Shown here: positions 1 to 12,516 of the stretch, piece by piece
Numbering within the stretch: position 1 is the stretch's first letter
How the letters are laid out: the number at the start of each line of letters is the position of its first letter
Assembly (NCBI GenBank): GCA_011032825.1
Contig: JAADJZ010000029.1
Span: 434,001 to 498,000, forward strand
Reading direction: 5' to 3'
DNA: 64,000 nt
Origin: Massariosphaeria phaeospora
Lineage: Eukaryota; Ascomycota; Dothideomycetes; Pleosporales
Notes under the pieces: model-generated
The model's database searches: none
What the model was told of the DNA's origin: nothing
What the model saw: only the letters and a program-made list of their open reading frames with translations
Program-made: the position numbers and the translations under genes

Positions 1-281
1 TCTCCTCGAAATAAGCTTTGTCATTCCATAGGAATGGCAACACCTTGCCCTCGCAAGCACCATCTTCAAAATGGAAGTGCACGTTCCACTGGCCTGTGTC
101 ACGGGCTAAGATACTGAATGCGAGAGTTTCTAAGTCCTGCGAGATGCGCTTTTAGCCATGCCGATTTCTGGTCATATCGAGGTATGGAACATACAGAATA
201 CGCTTGGGCGTGTTTCCCCGGGACCAAGTCGCTGATAGTTTCTGTCTGGAACTCCCGTAGCAGGAGATTCGGCAGCGCCAT
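1..281 (-). CDS. Partial unknown gene, 5' end (runs off the left edge)
   Basis: On the minus strand an ATG at 281 opens exon 1 (195-281). A 58 nt intron at 137-194 has a GTATGT donor and a CGCAG acceptor. Exon 2 then runs from 136 out of the window. Joining the exons in phase 0 gives about 74 residues without a stop, with a mixed, protein-like composition (one stretch reads RDTGQWNVHFHFEDG). Without the intron the frame stops at once. I do not recognise the family. The true start could lie in an exon farther upstream, because a 102-codon open frame ends just before it (288-596, same frame, one TAA between). The intron is inferred from consensus sites and frame continuity, not from transcript data. 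Confidence 0.45.
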
Positions 282-1125
282 CAAGCTTTAATTACAGTCG
301 AAGAGAAGTGTTAGCTGACAGCGTAGCTCAACGTCGTAGATAGCTTCCGAGGGGAATCCGAAGATGAGGGGTCGGGTGTTCTTGAAGTTCAAGCGTGGAA
401 CAATGATGCGCTGATTACAGACCCACAAAACAGCAGCTCCGAGAAGCACAAATTGTGCCGTACCGCCGCTGGCACTTAAACTCTCGCGCAGACTATGCAA
501 ATGTGGGCTCTTGTTCAGGGATGGGAAAGTGGATGATATTTCAAGGGACTTCGATGTGTGTTTCACAGGTTTCAAGATATTCAGGAGAGGTACCAAGACT
601 ATATTTTACGTAAGCGAACACTGCACGATAAACTAGCATCATAATCCGATAAGAAACGTCAATAAAAAGGTTATGCAAGCCGCATAATTGTTCTAGCTTG
701 GCACGAAGCGATTTCCTGATTTCTTACCAAGCTGTGATTCGGGTAAGAGTTGGCAATATAATAAATCCGACTATCTCGCAAGACTGAAGGATCACAACAC
801 TCGCTTGTCCACTGACTACTGACTTACCTATACCATATTTATTTATCCATCCCTCAACCCCAGTTTTCCAACCACGCCCCTCGCGCCAACCTCCGCATCA
901 ACCCATTCACCACCACGCTCCGTTTGTCTACCAACCGCGACACCGCGTTACGCGAAACCTCAACTTGAGCCGCTGTTTCGCTGCTGCAAAACCACTGCTC
1001 GGCATTTCATTCCCATTCGCTGACAAGCTCTTCGACTCGTGAGATCCTACAATAGATGTAGAAAAGTTAACTGAACCAGAACTACCATTCACGACGCGAA
1101 GCGGACCACGCGCAGCATCTAAACG
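282..1125. other. Intergenic / upstream of the left-edge gene
   Basis: This stretch holds a 102-codon minus-strand frame at 288-596 that is in phase with the gene ending at 1. It could be an upstream exon, but I found no convincing splice pair to join them. The remainder (about 600-1125) is pyrimidine-rich and looks like promoter and 3' flanking DNA. No RNA gene or repeat is visible. Confidence 0.4.
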
Positions 1126-1521
1126 TCATTCTAGATCGTGCGTGCTCGAGAACGAGGACGATGCAGACGAGTTCGCGATAGACGAATTGCTATTCACTAC
1201 ACGCAGCGGTTCAGCCCGGTCGACGATGACCCATTCCGAGCCGTTATATGCAAGGTCAAGAATCTCCAAGTCTGGAGACAAGGGACTTGACTCGTAGTCA
1301 AAATCTGAATTCGCATCTTGGGATGCGGTATCGTACTGAGAAGAACGACGCAGATGATGTAGGGAAGATAGAGAGTCGGAGCTTACAGACGACAGTGGAG
1401 CATCGTCGGAGAAAGTATGCCACTGCTCGTCGTTCCACCCGACTACCTCCTCGTTCATAGTGACTTTTCGGCGCGCAGCTTTGGTAGCACGCTCTGTTGC
1501 GGACCGGTGTGCTTCTTGCAT
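1126..1521 (-). CDS. Hypothetical serine-rich acidic protein (131 aa or 3' exon)
   Basis: A 131-codon frame starts at an ATG at 1521. An internal in-frame ATG gives a second possible start (MNEEVVGWNDEQWHTF). The product is acidic and serine-rich, ending in a long Ser/Asn tail with little predicted structure. The open frame continues upstream to about 1560 with plausible residues (FEFANTVSEDDIW), so this may be the last exon of a longer minus-strand gene whose earlier exon could be the frame at about 2160-2656. There is no signal peptide, no membrane segment and no recognised domain. Function is unknown. Confidence 0.4.
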   Translation of the reverse strand: MQEAHRSATERATKAARRKVTMNEEVVGWNDEQWHTFSDDAPLSSVSSDSLSSLHHLRRSSQYDTASQDANSDFDYESSPLSPDLEILDLAYNGSEWVIVDRAEPLRVVNSNSSIANSSASSSFSSTHDLE

Positions 1522-1605
1522 CCAGATATCGTCTTCGGAAACCGTATTTGCGAACTCAAAAGTGAAGAGTTAGATTCTCGAAGTGTGGATATTTGTAGAT
1601 CACAC

Positions 1606-1608
<3 letters not shown>

Positions 1609-1645
<37 letters not shown>
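1609..1645. repeat. (AG)n dinucleotide microsatellite
   Basis: An uninterrupted AG run of about 37 nt lies just upstream (in minus-strand terms) of the 131-codon frame. On the minus strand it reads as a CT tract, a common feature of fungal 5' regions. Confidence 0.85.
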
Positions 1646-1647
<2 letters not shown>

Positions 1648-1945
1648 GTGCGTGGCAAATGTGCGAGTGCATGTGGGTATTGTATAGTAGACATGGGAGG
1701 AGAAAGAACGTGGGATTTACCCCTTAGACCGGAAAGAGGTGACGAAGTCTACATTGTGCTGTGTTTCAGAGTCAGTCAGATGTCGACTATGTGTGCGTAC
1801 AGTGTTACAGAATCTGAATCCAAGATAATCTCCTACAGCTACAGCCACATCTACAATTACACACTCTGCTCTTCTCTATTCCACATGTTCCCGTTTCCAC
1901 ACTACACTCCACTCTATCTCCTCCCCTCAAAACATACCCAGCTAT

Positions 1946-2656
1946 CTATCTCCCCACCCTTACGCCTCCCCTCCTTACCCTCCACAACCCCGCCCTATAC
2001 CCCCTCCCCCCACCAAACAACCGCCCCTCCACCGTCCGCCTTAGCGTCTGCCTCTGTCCCTGCAGCGCATCGCCATGTACCACCGGCATACCATCCAGGT
2101 TGCGAATATACGCGGCAACAGTGTGCTTCCTCTGTATGTGGATTTCCGTATCGCAGATACTAGATACCGGGCTGTCGAGGGAGTCGTGGTCGTGCTCGTA
2201 TGATGAAGAGACGTTGGGATGCGCTGCTGTTGGATCTAGATCTGTATCTAGATTTGCATCTGGATCTACGTGTCTGCCGTCTGACGTTGACGGTCGAAGT
2301 TTCTCAGACGACGATGATGAGGAAGAACGTCGTGCATATTCCCGACCCTGCGCAGCAGCAGCGCCATCGACCAGCACGCCAACAAGCCCATAGATATCCG
2401 CTATGATGACCTCATCCGCATCGTCGCATCCCAAACGTCCCGAGCGCGCCAGTCCAGAATCCAGAGGGCGGTTACAATCCGTATCTGCAACTTCCGCCCA
2501 ATAAACCCTGCTCCCCTCGCGCACGCCAAACAAGCGCCCTTGCGCCGTGCGGCGCAGAACCGGCGGGTTGCTTAAAATGGGCGCGAAGATGCTGCTGCCG
2601 TCTATGTGGCGGATTGTAGCGGGTATAGTGGTGGTTGTGTGGGGTGGTGCGTACAT
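1946..2656 (-). CDS. Uncertain hypothetical protein (236-codon frame)
   Basis: The minus-strand frame opens at an ATG at 2656. The first 165 or so codons look protein-like (RHIDGSSIFAPILSNPPVL, then a Ser run and an Asp-rich stretch). The last 45 codons are Arg/Gly-rich and look like read-through into non-coding DNA, so a splice site near 2160 followed by the frame at 1126-1560 is a possible gene model. No known domain is recognised, and no other frame here is more convincing. Treat the 3' boundary as unknown. Confidence 0.3.
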   Translation of the reverse strand: MYAPPHTTTTIPATIRHIDGSSIFAPILSNPPVLRRTAQGRLFGVREGSRVYWAEVADTDCNRPLDSGLARSGRLGCDDADEVIIADIYGLVGVLVDGAAAAQGREYARRSSSSSSSEKLRPSTSDGRHVDPDANLDTDLDPTAAHPNVSSSYEHDHDSLDSPVSSICDTEIHIQRKHTVAAYIRNLDGMPVVHGDALQGQRQTLRRTVEGRLFGGGRGYRAGLWRVRRGGVRVGR

Positions 2657-3451
2657 GGCGGTAGTTCGGTAGATTGGTGGGGATTAAGTCTGGAGAAAGA
2701 TAATGGAGACAACGTGGAGAGGTGCATAGATAGAGATAGAGTACGAATGGAGGGTACATAATGGGGCAGTTAAAAGGTTGACGGGTGAGTGAGTTACCGA
2801 GAGTGGCTGTTCTGTTTGAAGGGGGAGAGACATGGCGAAAGATGAGTGAGACACACGTGTGCCGGATTCTGGGACGTAGGCGGCATGGTGAGACATGAGG
2901 AATAAACGTATGTGTGTGGAATATCGTGGGATTTGGAAAGGCGTAAAGTTCGGTTTCTGAAGGAGGATGTCTTAGATAGGGTGTTGTCGCGGGGGCGTAT
3001 GTATAATCTTTGGCTGCAAGCGAATCTTGATGGTGGCGAGGGGGATGTGAATTCTCCATGCCAAGGCTTAAAAACAAAAAGACGATGGCAAAAGTGGTGA
3101 CTGAAGTAGTACTCATGACAGCAGTTCTGATAGGACTCACGAGTGCGGACGGATATAGTATAGTGACACGCAACAAGCAACGGAGCAGCAATGGCAAATT
3201 CGTTCTATTCCAACGCTATGCAACAAAAAGTGGCAGACACTATGGTGAGGTAGAAAAAGCTTCGAAATCGGATTGCATAACGCCTGGAGATCAACCCCAC
3301 TCATGTCATTATGTGGTCGATGTCTGATAGGGTACCGGTTCCCGAGTACGTCGACTTTTAGCATAGCATATGTATGCCTACAACCCCGCCCAACGCCTTT
3401 AGATCGCTATGATACGCTCGATGACCACGGGCATAGATATGTCTGGATATA
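2657..3451. other. Intergenic between two minus-strand genes
   Basis: About 800 nt lie between the UTP5-like gene's stop and the next minus-strand frame. Open frames on both strands here (for example 2472-3197 minus and 3058-3327 plus) overlap one another, have low-complexity or unbalanced composition and show no domain. I see no supported gene. Confidence 0.4.
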
Positions 3452-4852
3452 TCAGTACCGACGGGGTACCGCCGCGCGGCCGGTTGTTGACCGTCGGGCC
3501 GGCTTGGTGTCCTCTTCGCTCAAGGATTCCTCCCCATCGTCAAAGCCATCGTCGGTCATCGGCTCGGACATACCATCGCCCGTGTCGTTATCTGTCTCTT
3601 CGGCTTCCTCGTCAAACATGCCTTCCTCGTCTTCGCTACCCTCGTCCGAGTCGTCATCCTCGTTGACCTCCATAGTGGTGGGCATCTCGTCCAGAGAGCT
3701 TTCGTCATCCTGTTGAAGGTCCCGCCGTTGTCGCTTTTTGGAATTAACAAGAACATCATCGCCGCCGGTGACCGATGGAACGTCCTCATCCCCCGAAGAC
3801 ACGTCGTCCTCTCCCTCCACATATATGACTGCCTCATCCTCGTCATCGTTCGCAGCTCTCTTCTGGTTTCTTCTTCTTAGCTCAAGTTGGGCTTGTAACA
3901 TATCAAGCCGGCCTTTGAGGGCCAGCAGTGGCTGAAGCCCGCTAGCCCGCTCCTTGAGCACTTTGTTCAGTGTCGCAAGTTGCTTGACGAGCTGTGGCTG
4001 GCTGGCAAGGTATCCGCCGTGTGCAGCAAGAGACCACTGCACCCAGACCATGAGCATGCCTGCACGACCGGGTTTCTTGTGTAAGCGCTCGGCGAGTTTC
4101 TGGAGCAGACTCCCCACGAGGGGCGAGGGGAGGCGTTCGACTGTTGCGTAGATGGTGTCAACATCGATTACTCGAAGACAAGAGTCGAGCAGCTCTTGGT
4201 CGTTCGTTCTCAGCGCCTGGGTGAGCACGGTGCCTAATGATGATGCGGACGGGGCGGATAGCGGGCGGTTGCTTGACGCTGTCGCCAGCGCTCGCGACTC
4301 GGCATTCGGCCCGACGAAGGCAGCTTCGACATCGACGACATGTGGTGCACGCACGGGTTCTGGTTCTTGAGCTTGCAGTCTTTCTCCAAATGAAAGCTCT
4401 TCGGGCTCTGCATCTGCATCCTCTTCCTTGCCATCCAAGTGCCCGTTCGCGACAGGTGCAGCATCCTCAGCCTGTGCACCTGGCCCGGTGTCCTCGTTGT
4501 CTTCGATTTCGGAGCTCGAGTAGTCGCTTTCCTCTTCGGCGCTGCTAATTTCGATGACTTCTTTGACGGCGTCTTGCATGTCGACGTCACCATGAGCCGC
4601 GTGGCCCCCGGCTACCACGGCGGTTGCGTCCTCGGCCCTGTCTTTTCCTGATTTCTTGACACCGTCTGCCGCTGCCGTGACAGGTGGCTTTTTGGTGGGT
4701 GCCCCATTGAGAAGCGCCTTGAGTCCGTTGGCGCGGGACTGTGCGGGCGACTGGGAGAGTTTCGTCTTTTTCGCGGGCGGGAGTGTGTCGCGGCCCGGCT
4801 TGGGCTTCTGGGTCAGCTCACGGGCGGCGCGCGAGGCTACAGCAGCGGGCAT
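3452..4852 (-). CDS. UTP5: UTP5/WDR43-family SSU-processome protein (Utp12 domain only)
   Basis: The product is predicted to act in the t-UTP/UtpA subcomplex of the nucleolar small-subunit processome in pre-18S rRNA processing. The 466-residue protein starts at the ATG at 4852 (good context, CCGCCATG); the open frame reaches 4900 only through a TTG. Residues about 1-190 are basic then acidic and disordered. Residues about 200-320 form a Utp12 helical domain (SSLGTVLTQALRTNDQELL, later VERLPSPLVGSLLQKLAERL). The C-terminal third has acidic Asp/Glu/Ser tracts and a basic tail, as in nucleolar proteins. No WD40 propeller is present, whereas yeast Utp5 and human WDR43 carry one. Similar WD40-less Utp12 proteins may be normal in filamentous fungi, but I cannot check. 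Function follows from the domain; the exact orthology is an inference. Confidence 0.72.
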   Translation of the reverse strand: MPAAVASRAARELTQKPKPGRDTLPPAKKTKLSQSPAQSRANGLKALLNGAPTKKPPVTAAADGVKKSGKDRAEDATAVVAGGHAAHGDVDMQDAVKEVIEISSAEEESDYSSSEIEDNEDTGPGAQAEDAAPVANGHLDGKEEDADAEPEELSFGERLQAQEPEPVRAPHVVDVEAAFVGPNAESRALATASSNRPLSAPSASSLGTVLTQALRTNDQELLDSCLRVIDVDTIYATVERLPSPLVGSLLQKLAERLHKKPGRAGMLMVWVQWSLAAHGGYLASQPQLVKQLATLNKVLKERASGLQPLLALKGRLDMLQAQLELRRRNQKRAANDDEDEAVIYVEGEDDVSSGDEDVPSVTGGDDVLVNSKKRQRRDLQQDDESSLDEMPTTMEVNEDDDSDEGSEDEEGMFDEEAEETDNDTGDGMSEPMTDDGFDDGEESLSEEDTKPARRSTTGRAAVPRRY

Positions 4853-6139
4853 GGCGGCGGGCTCATGCAGTTGCGTCCGGTGTGAGAGTGCGTGCGGCAA
4901 GGCTGGCTTCGGCGTGTGTCGGTCCCAGAGCAGAACGCTGCTGCCTGCAGAGATATCGGTGGGGGGTGTGGGTAGAGCGAGAAGAGTGGTGGACGGCGGC
5001 GCCCAATCGAGGCAGAAAATTCAAAAGTTTGGCCAATTTTTTTCTCTATAGAAGCACGGGCCCGCTGATCCCTGCGGCGCGCGCCGGAACCTCAAGAACG
5101 GCCGCGACGCGGTGCCAGCTCAGCTCAACGACGTGTCGCCGGACGGGCAGCTCGCAGGGTCGGCGGCGCGATGGCAGTGGGCGTGTCGGGGTGTGCAGCG
5201 CGGTGTGGCGGGCAGCAGATGCATGCAACGGCGGAGGGAAGGCGCACGTGATGCGCTTAGTGCCTGCCGCGGGCATTCAGGGGGCCTTGGCGGACGTCGG
5301 CGGTCGGGACGTATAACTTAAACCGGGCAGCCGCCCATCTTCAACTTCGTTCTCTTGAGTTGCCCTTTTCCCGGTCTGCTTCCAATCAACGCGCCGCTGC
5401 TCCGGATCCGCCCATTACTCGCCGCCCGCCGCCCGCCGCCGCCGCCGCCCCCACCACATTCACTCTGCGACTGCGTCCGCGACCACGATCTGCTCGCGCC
5501 GCCGGCCGACTGGCGCACTAGACACGGTTGCAATATACCATTAAATACAGCTGTCGGCCGCGTCATCGCTGCACCCCGCCGGCGCCCGCCATCAGCGCCT
5601 CACTGCGCAACGCCCCCGTGCCCGCGCGCATATTACCTGCTGTTGTTGTTGTTTTCACCTGCGACCACGCGCGCGTCTGCATCTCGCCTGGGTGGACTGT
5701 AGCGGACGCGCACTCGGCTGGCCGCCACAACAAACGCGTTGGCGCATCGAGCCACAGCTGTCTGAGTCATCACCGCGCGCGCTTTGCCGCCTACCTGCTC
5801 GCCGCCACAGGTACGTCACGTGCCCGCCGCCGGGCCCGCCCGTTTCAGCCTCCACCACATATATCTTGCGCCGCACCCCGCTCTGCTATTTTGCACCCGC
5901 CCTACAACCTCCGCGCTCACCGCACCACCGCAGCCTTCCCCCACCCCTCCCTCACCGCCCCCTCTCTCGTTGCCGGCCCGTGTTTTTGGCCTTGCTGCCC
6001 GCTGTCGCGTGCGACTGCTGACATCACCCGAGTTAATAGGCAAAGCTCAGGTCCTCCCAGCGCGCTTCTTGCGCCCGCACAAACAAACTCTTGGCCACCC
6101 ACAACTGCGCGTGCGACCGCCTCAGATGTTCACGGTCTT
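4853..6139. promoter_or_regulatory. Divergent promoter region between UTP5 and BDF1 genes
   Basis: About 1.3 kb separate two divergently transcribed genes. It is GC-rich with long C/CT runs (5400-5460 and 5900-5970), poly-T/A near 5035-5045 and several overlapping Pro/Arg-rich open frames that look like composition artefacts. The plus half probably holds a long BDF1 5' leader. I can assign no specific factor site. Confidence 0.45.
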
Positions 6140-8976
6140 ATGGCAGTAATGACATCACCTGCCTTCGACAAAGTTGCAGTGGATCTCAAGGCGACGTCTT
6201 TTCCGCCAACAGACGCCATGGCACTCGACGCCGAGCCCAATGGGTGAGTGCGCCCTCTCACTTGGAAGACTTTGCACGTGCTGCTTTTGTCTTTCGCTTC
6301 CCCCACTTCCTTGATCAAGGCTAATTGTATTACCGCAGTTACCACGATGTTCTCCTCGACGAGCGCGACCCGCAATCCTCCGCCGACCTCGCGCAGCCGG
6401 AACCTGTCGTCAACGGTAATGGCGAGCTCGCGCACATACTAGAACCTTCAGAGCCTACAATCGAACCTAATACGGATGTCTCTGGTGGCATCGATGTCGC
6501 TGCTCAATCTCTCCTCGATAGCCAAGCGGAGAAGAGCTCGTTGTTTGGTGGATCAGACCTCGGTGCGACCTCAATAACCAACGCAGTGGAGCCGCCTACC
6601 TCCGACATGCGCGACGAAGCAGGACCCGAGACAACTCCTCAGCCCACTCTATTAACTTACGATGTGGGTGAGACGACCCAAGTGGTACCGGAGACACAAC
6701 TTCCAGCCCCCACAGAGACACAATTCGAGGACATGGACGTTTCTCAAGACATCGCAGTTCCTGCAGAGGTACCTGCGTCGACAGATGTGCCTGCCATGTT
6801 GGACACACCTGCCTTGACAGATGCGCCTGCCCTAACGGATGCGCCTGCCACAACGGACGCGCCTCCCGCTCCGGTGAATGGGGTTCCGACTCACTCGATG
6901 ACCGGGCTGACGATCCAGACACAGCAGACTGTCACGCCTACGTCGGAGAACTCGCCTGCTGACCAGGAAATGGAAGATGCGCCAGCCTCAGGCAAGGTGC
7001 GACCGAGAGAAGATGACGAGGAGGACGTACCTGAAGCCAAGCGGACGAAGACGGAGGACTCTGGTGGCCAATCGGAGTTCAAAGTCCCGGAAATCCCAGT
7101 TCATACTGAATTGACGAATGGAAGCAGTGCTACTGCTCCGTCCGCACAAGATCACGCCAGCATTCATCCAGCCGCGACTTACGAAAAGTGGCCTGAGACT
7201 CCCATGAACAATGCGCAGAACAAGTTCCTTCTCGAGCGAATACGAAACACGAAGAAGATCAAAGTTTCGACAGCTTTCAGAGACCCTGTGGATCCTATAT
7301 CGCTCGGCATCCCTAACTATCCGGACTTCGTGAAAAATCCAATGGACCTCTCCACAATGGAGCACAAGCTCAGAGATGGCAACTATTCACTCATTGTCGA
7401 ATTCATGCAAGATCTCGATCAGATAATCGACAACAGTATTGCTTTCAATGGACCCCAGCACGGCGTCACCGTGTCTGCATATAACATGCGTTCGTATTTT
7501 CTGAAGGGCATGTACAAAATGCCGAAAGCAGGAGTGGAGGAACCAGCAAAACCCGCGAAGAAAGCGAAACAGCCAACGTCTACTGGTGCAAAGCCTCGAC
7601 GAGAGTCTCGGGCCCCACCGGTAACTGCGAAGTCACCTACCGTTGCAACACCTTCAGCTGCATCACCATCCCAAGCAGCGTGGCCTCTTGTAGAAGGTAT
7701 GCCGCTAATTCGTCGCGATTCTTCCAGCACCAACGATCGTCCTAAGCGTGAAATTCACCGCCCACCATCGAAAGATCTTCCATACACGAATGCCAAGCCT
7801 CGCAAGAAGAAGCACCAACAAGAGCTTAAATTCTGTGAGAGCGTCGTCACTGAGATGATGCGGCCGAAGTATGGAAAGTTCTCATACCCGTTCCTAAGTC
7901 CGGTAGACCCCGTAGCTCTGAACATTCCTTCATACCTCAAGATCATCAAGAAACCGATGGACTTTGGTACGATCGAGAAGAATCTCAAGGCCGGCGCTTA
8001 TCAGTCTGCCAACGACTTCCTCAGGGATGCGCGATTAGTCTTCGAGAATTGCTTCAAGTTCAACCCTGAGGGCGACGAAGTCAACCGGATGGGTAAGCAG
8101 CTTGAAGAAGTCTTCAACAGTTTCTGGAAGGAGAAGACAGAATGGCTGGCGCAGCATGCCCCGGTTGCAGACGCACAGTCTCACAGCTCTGCTTACTCTG
8201 ACGACGAAGAGGATGAAGAAGAGGAGGAAGAGGAAGACTCTGCCCAAGCCCAATTCAATGCCATCCAACAGCAAATCCAGGCTCTGAGCCAGACTGCGCA
8301 GGCCATTTTGGAGTCCAAACAGAAGCCGAACAAGAGGGCATCGCCCAAAGCTATCTCAAAGAAGAAGTCGTCGAAGGGCGGCGCTCCGAAGAAGAAGGCT
8401 GTTCCTGTTCCTCTATCTGTGCCGCCACCTCCCAAGTCTGGCAGACCCAAACCACGTGTGAAGGCGCCGGCCCCACTTACCTTCGTACAAAAGCAGGAAA
8501 TCTCCGACGGTATAACAACGCTTGGAGATGCAGATATGAGGAAGGCCGTTCAGATCATTCGTAACGGCTGCCCCAATCTGGCTAGTGCAAATGACGATGA
8601 AATGGAGCTAGATATGGACGAGATCAACGACGAAACCCTGCGTGAACTGTTCAAATTCATCAAGTCAGTCAAAGGTAACAAGGGTTCTCTGATGGATGAT
8701 GATTTCGAGCCTGCTCGCCCGATGATCCAGAAGCAGACCGCTAGTAGACCCAAGAAGAACAAGCCAATGGGCAAGACGGAACAGGAAGAAAACCTGCGGT
8801 TGATCCAGGAGAAGATGCGCTCGTTCCACAATGAGGGTGTCTCCGGATCCAGCCAATCTCCAGCTGGTAAGTCATATGCTTGCATCGTTTTGTAGGTCAG
8901 GAACTAATTTTTTCTAGCTCATCAAGACGAGTCCAGTGATGACGAGTCCAGTGGATCCGAAAGCGAAGAGGAGTGA
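6140..8976 (+). CDS. BDF1: BET-family double-bromodomain protein (BDF1-like)
   Basis: A chromatin reader that binds acetylated histone tails and supports RNA polymerase II transcription. Three exons (6140-6243, 6339-8866, 8918-8976) give 896 residues; introns 6244-6338 (95 nt, GTGAGT..CAG) and 8867-8917 (51 nt, GTAAGT..TAG) restore frame exactly. The second removes an in-frame stop and adds an acidic Ser/Glu tail. Bromodomain 1 spans about 325-430 and bromodomain 2 about 530-638. Both keep the acetyl-lysine Asn (NSIAFNG, NCFKFNP) and the PMDLST / PMDFGT motif. An acidic run follows at about 655-668, basic Lys-rich linkers, and the extra-terminal (NET) domain at about 748-813 (PLTFVQKQEISDG). 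The N-terminal 300 residues are disordered, with a short Asp-Ala-Pro repeat (TDAPALTDAPA). The start could be ATG 6140 or the in-frame ATG 6149. Confidence 0.93.
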
Positions 8977-10372
8977 TTCATTTCATCTCTGATCTGTGGA
9001 CAAGTCTTCGTGGCCGACTCGACTCCTCTCCCACGTGACAATCCTCCCTTGGTTCTCCCGCGATGAGTTATATCGTTCATGGCAGTGTATCCTTGCCATT
9101 TCTTCCAGATCGTTGGCTTGTTCGGAACGATTCCCGATTCTTTTCCTGACAGCCAAGTCGAAACTGGTGACTGGCCGGCTGATTTGCTTGGCCTGCATCT
9201 TGCACTATCATATGTATCTGGCAAGCCTCCGTTAGCGGGTCCGGCGTTGGGGTTGGGATCGAGGCCTGAAAGCTGTCAGCGTGCGTTCGAGGATTGCGAC
9301 TCTTACCCCTCTCCATGCGTTCATCACCCCCGTTCTGCCCCTGTATATCATTTCACTCACAGACCCGGTCTTTCGCTCTCCATGCATAGATAGGTACAAG
9401 GAAGGGTACCACCACCGGCAACGGTTACGAACTGATGAGGATCGTGTTTCTTGGATTTTGGATCTCCATCTTTCTTCAGGACATCCATCGGTTGGCTGAT
9501 CCAGGCCATGGCTGGCGTCGGTGCAAAATATTGGAGGGCATGCGGATGGTCTTTGGCCGTATGATTACAGAACGTGAAGAACATTGAATGCAAATTATGC
9601 AACACGATAATCAACCAAACGCCTCATGCTTCGTTGTAACTCCGTGTATCCAGGCGGGTGATGTTGCCGTGACGCCAACCGAAGAGTATGTGTTTGAAAG
9701 GGGTGGATGGGGTGGTCGGTCGCTCGGGGATGTCGGCGGGTGGGAGCCAGCAGTAGGGAAGCAGAGCTGATATACGGCACAAACGTGCGCTGTACTGATT
9801 CTAGCTTTAAGTTAGCTGTGGATTCTAACATCGGGGCAGGAAGGTAGGGATACAAAATTACATTTTGTGGGGTGCGTCTGCGCGGCTGTCGAGTGGGCAA
9901 AGTCAGGTTCCGCTCTGTGTCCGCAGGGGCAGCTCGAGCGCCCCATGTCTCCCTCGAGGAGGTGGGAAGCGCCAGTGGGGCTCTATGTCTTGATGAAGTA
10001 GCTATGTTTCGGAGAGGTAGCTCGGACTGTGCCTGCAAATAGCCGGAATATTCTGTGTGCGGCGAGAGTGAGGTTGTTGAGGAACTGGGGAAGGGTGGGC
10101 GACGGATGATAGACCCTATTTTGGCGGGGAAATGCTGTGATTGGTCAGGTGGCGGGGGTGGACTCACGCGGAGCTCTCCCCCAGCTCGCGAATTTCTCCC
10201 AGCTTCACACGCCGCCAAACACGTCCTCGCAACACCGCATAATCCTCACAGCACCCCATCGCATTCTATCTAGCCAGCTTGAGCTGCAAACTATACAACG
10301 AATACCCGCGACAGGCAGCCACATCATATTCCAACATCGCAACCAGAATTGAACAGATCCCTCGCAGTCACT
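8977..10372. other. Intergenic, BDF1 3' end to RVB1 promoter
   Basis: About 1.4 kb without a supported gene. A 207-codon minus-strand frame (9595-10218) overlaps the likely RVB1 promoter. Its product is Pro/Arg/Ser-rich without a domain, so I leave it out. The last 150 nt are C-rich with short A-rich patches, typical of a fungal promoter. Confidence 0.45.
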
Positions 10373-11969
<1,597 letters not shown>

Positions 11970-12516
11970 GCGCTGGGGGGACGACGGGTGTTCGTTGTAC
12001 AACAGGTGCGCTGGCGTTAGTTGCGGGTGGGACAGCTACGGCGCAGGTCATTTAGGATATCGTCTTTCCAGGACGAGGAAACCTTAGGTAGTGATGGCAA
12101 CATGTCATAGATCAATTGAGAGCGTCGGTATTTGTGTTTTCCGCCCTAGCATTATTCGCTTTGTGATGCGCACCCAGGTGCGCTATAGACTCTATATTGA
12201 CATTACCTAGTATACTCGATATATGATAAGGCTTTGCTTTCTAGAGCTCTGAAAACTCCTATACCGTTAAGAGGATCGTCTCACGTCTGTCTTTGTTAGC
12301 AATGAATTCTGTTTGAGGTGGAGTGCATTCCCGTCGCCACTCCGATTGGCCCGATGAGCCGCGGCTTAAAGTGGCGACACAGAACACGATGATGTTTCTT
12401 TCTGCGCCTTCAAAGACATACTCAAGACTCACCCACACCTCACCCGCAAAATACTGTTCACGACCTACCAGCCACCAACCTCCAAACCACCTCTCCAAAC
12501 CCCCACTACCACCACA
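11970..12516. other. Intergenic, RVB1 to SDHAF4
   Basis: About 550 nt of 3' flank and promoter. A segment at about 12198-12306 resembles one at 20483-20602 (shared CATTRCCTAGTATA, AAGAGGAT and ACGTCTGTCT blocks in the same order), which may be an old dispersed repeat. The last 100 nt before the ATG are C/A-rich. Confidence 0.4.

Noticed and set aside
288..596. 102-codon minus-strand frame
   Set aside because: It is in phase with the left-edge gene but separated by a TAA, and I found no good splice pair. It is mentioned as a possible upstream exon only.
1417..2163. 248-codon plus-strand frame through the AG repeat
   Set aside because: Contains an Arg-Glu repeat from the microsatellite and Pro/Ser-rich low complexity; no domain.
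2472..3197. 241-codon minus-strand frame
   Set aside because: Composition is erratic (His/Pro/Thr-rich), with no domain, and it overlaps a better frame at 1946-2656.
5355..6149. Several Pro/Arg-rich open frames upstream of the bromodomain gene
   Set aside because: They are overlapping frames in all phases, caused by GC-rich, C-run sequence in a promoter/leader region.
9595..10218. 207-codon minus-strand frame
   Set aside because: Low-complexity Pro/Arg/Ser product without a domain, lying across the likely RVB1 promoter.
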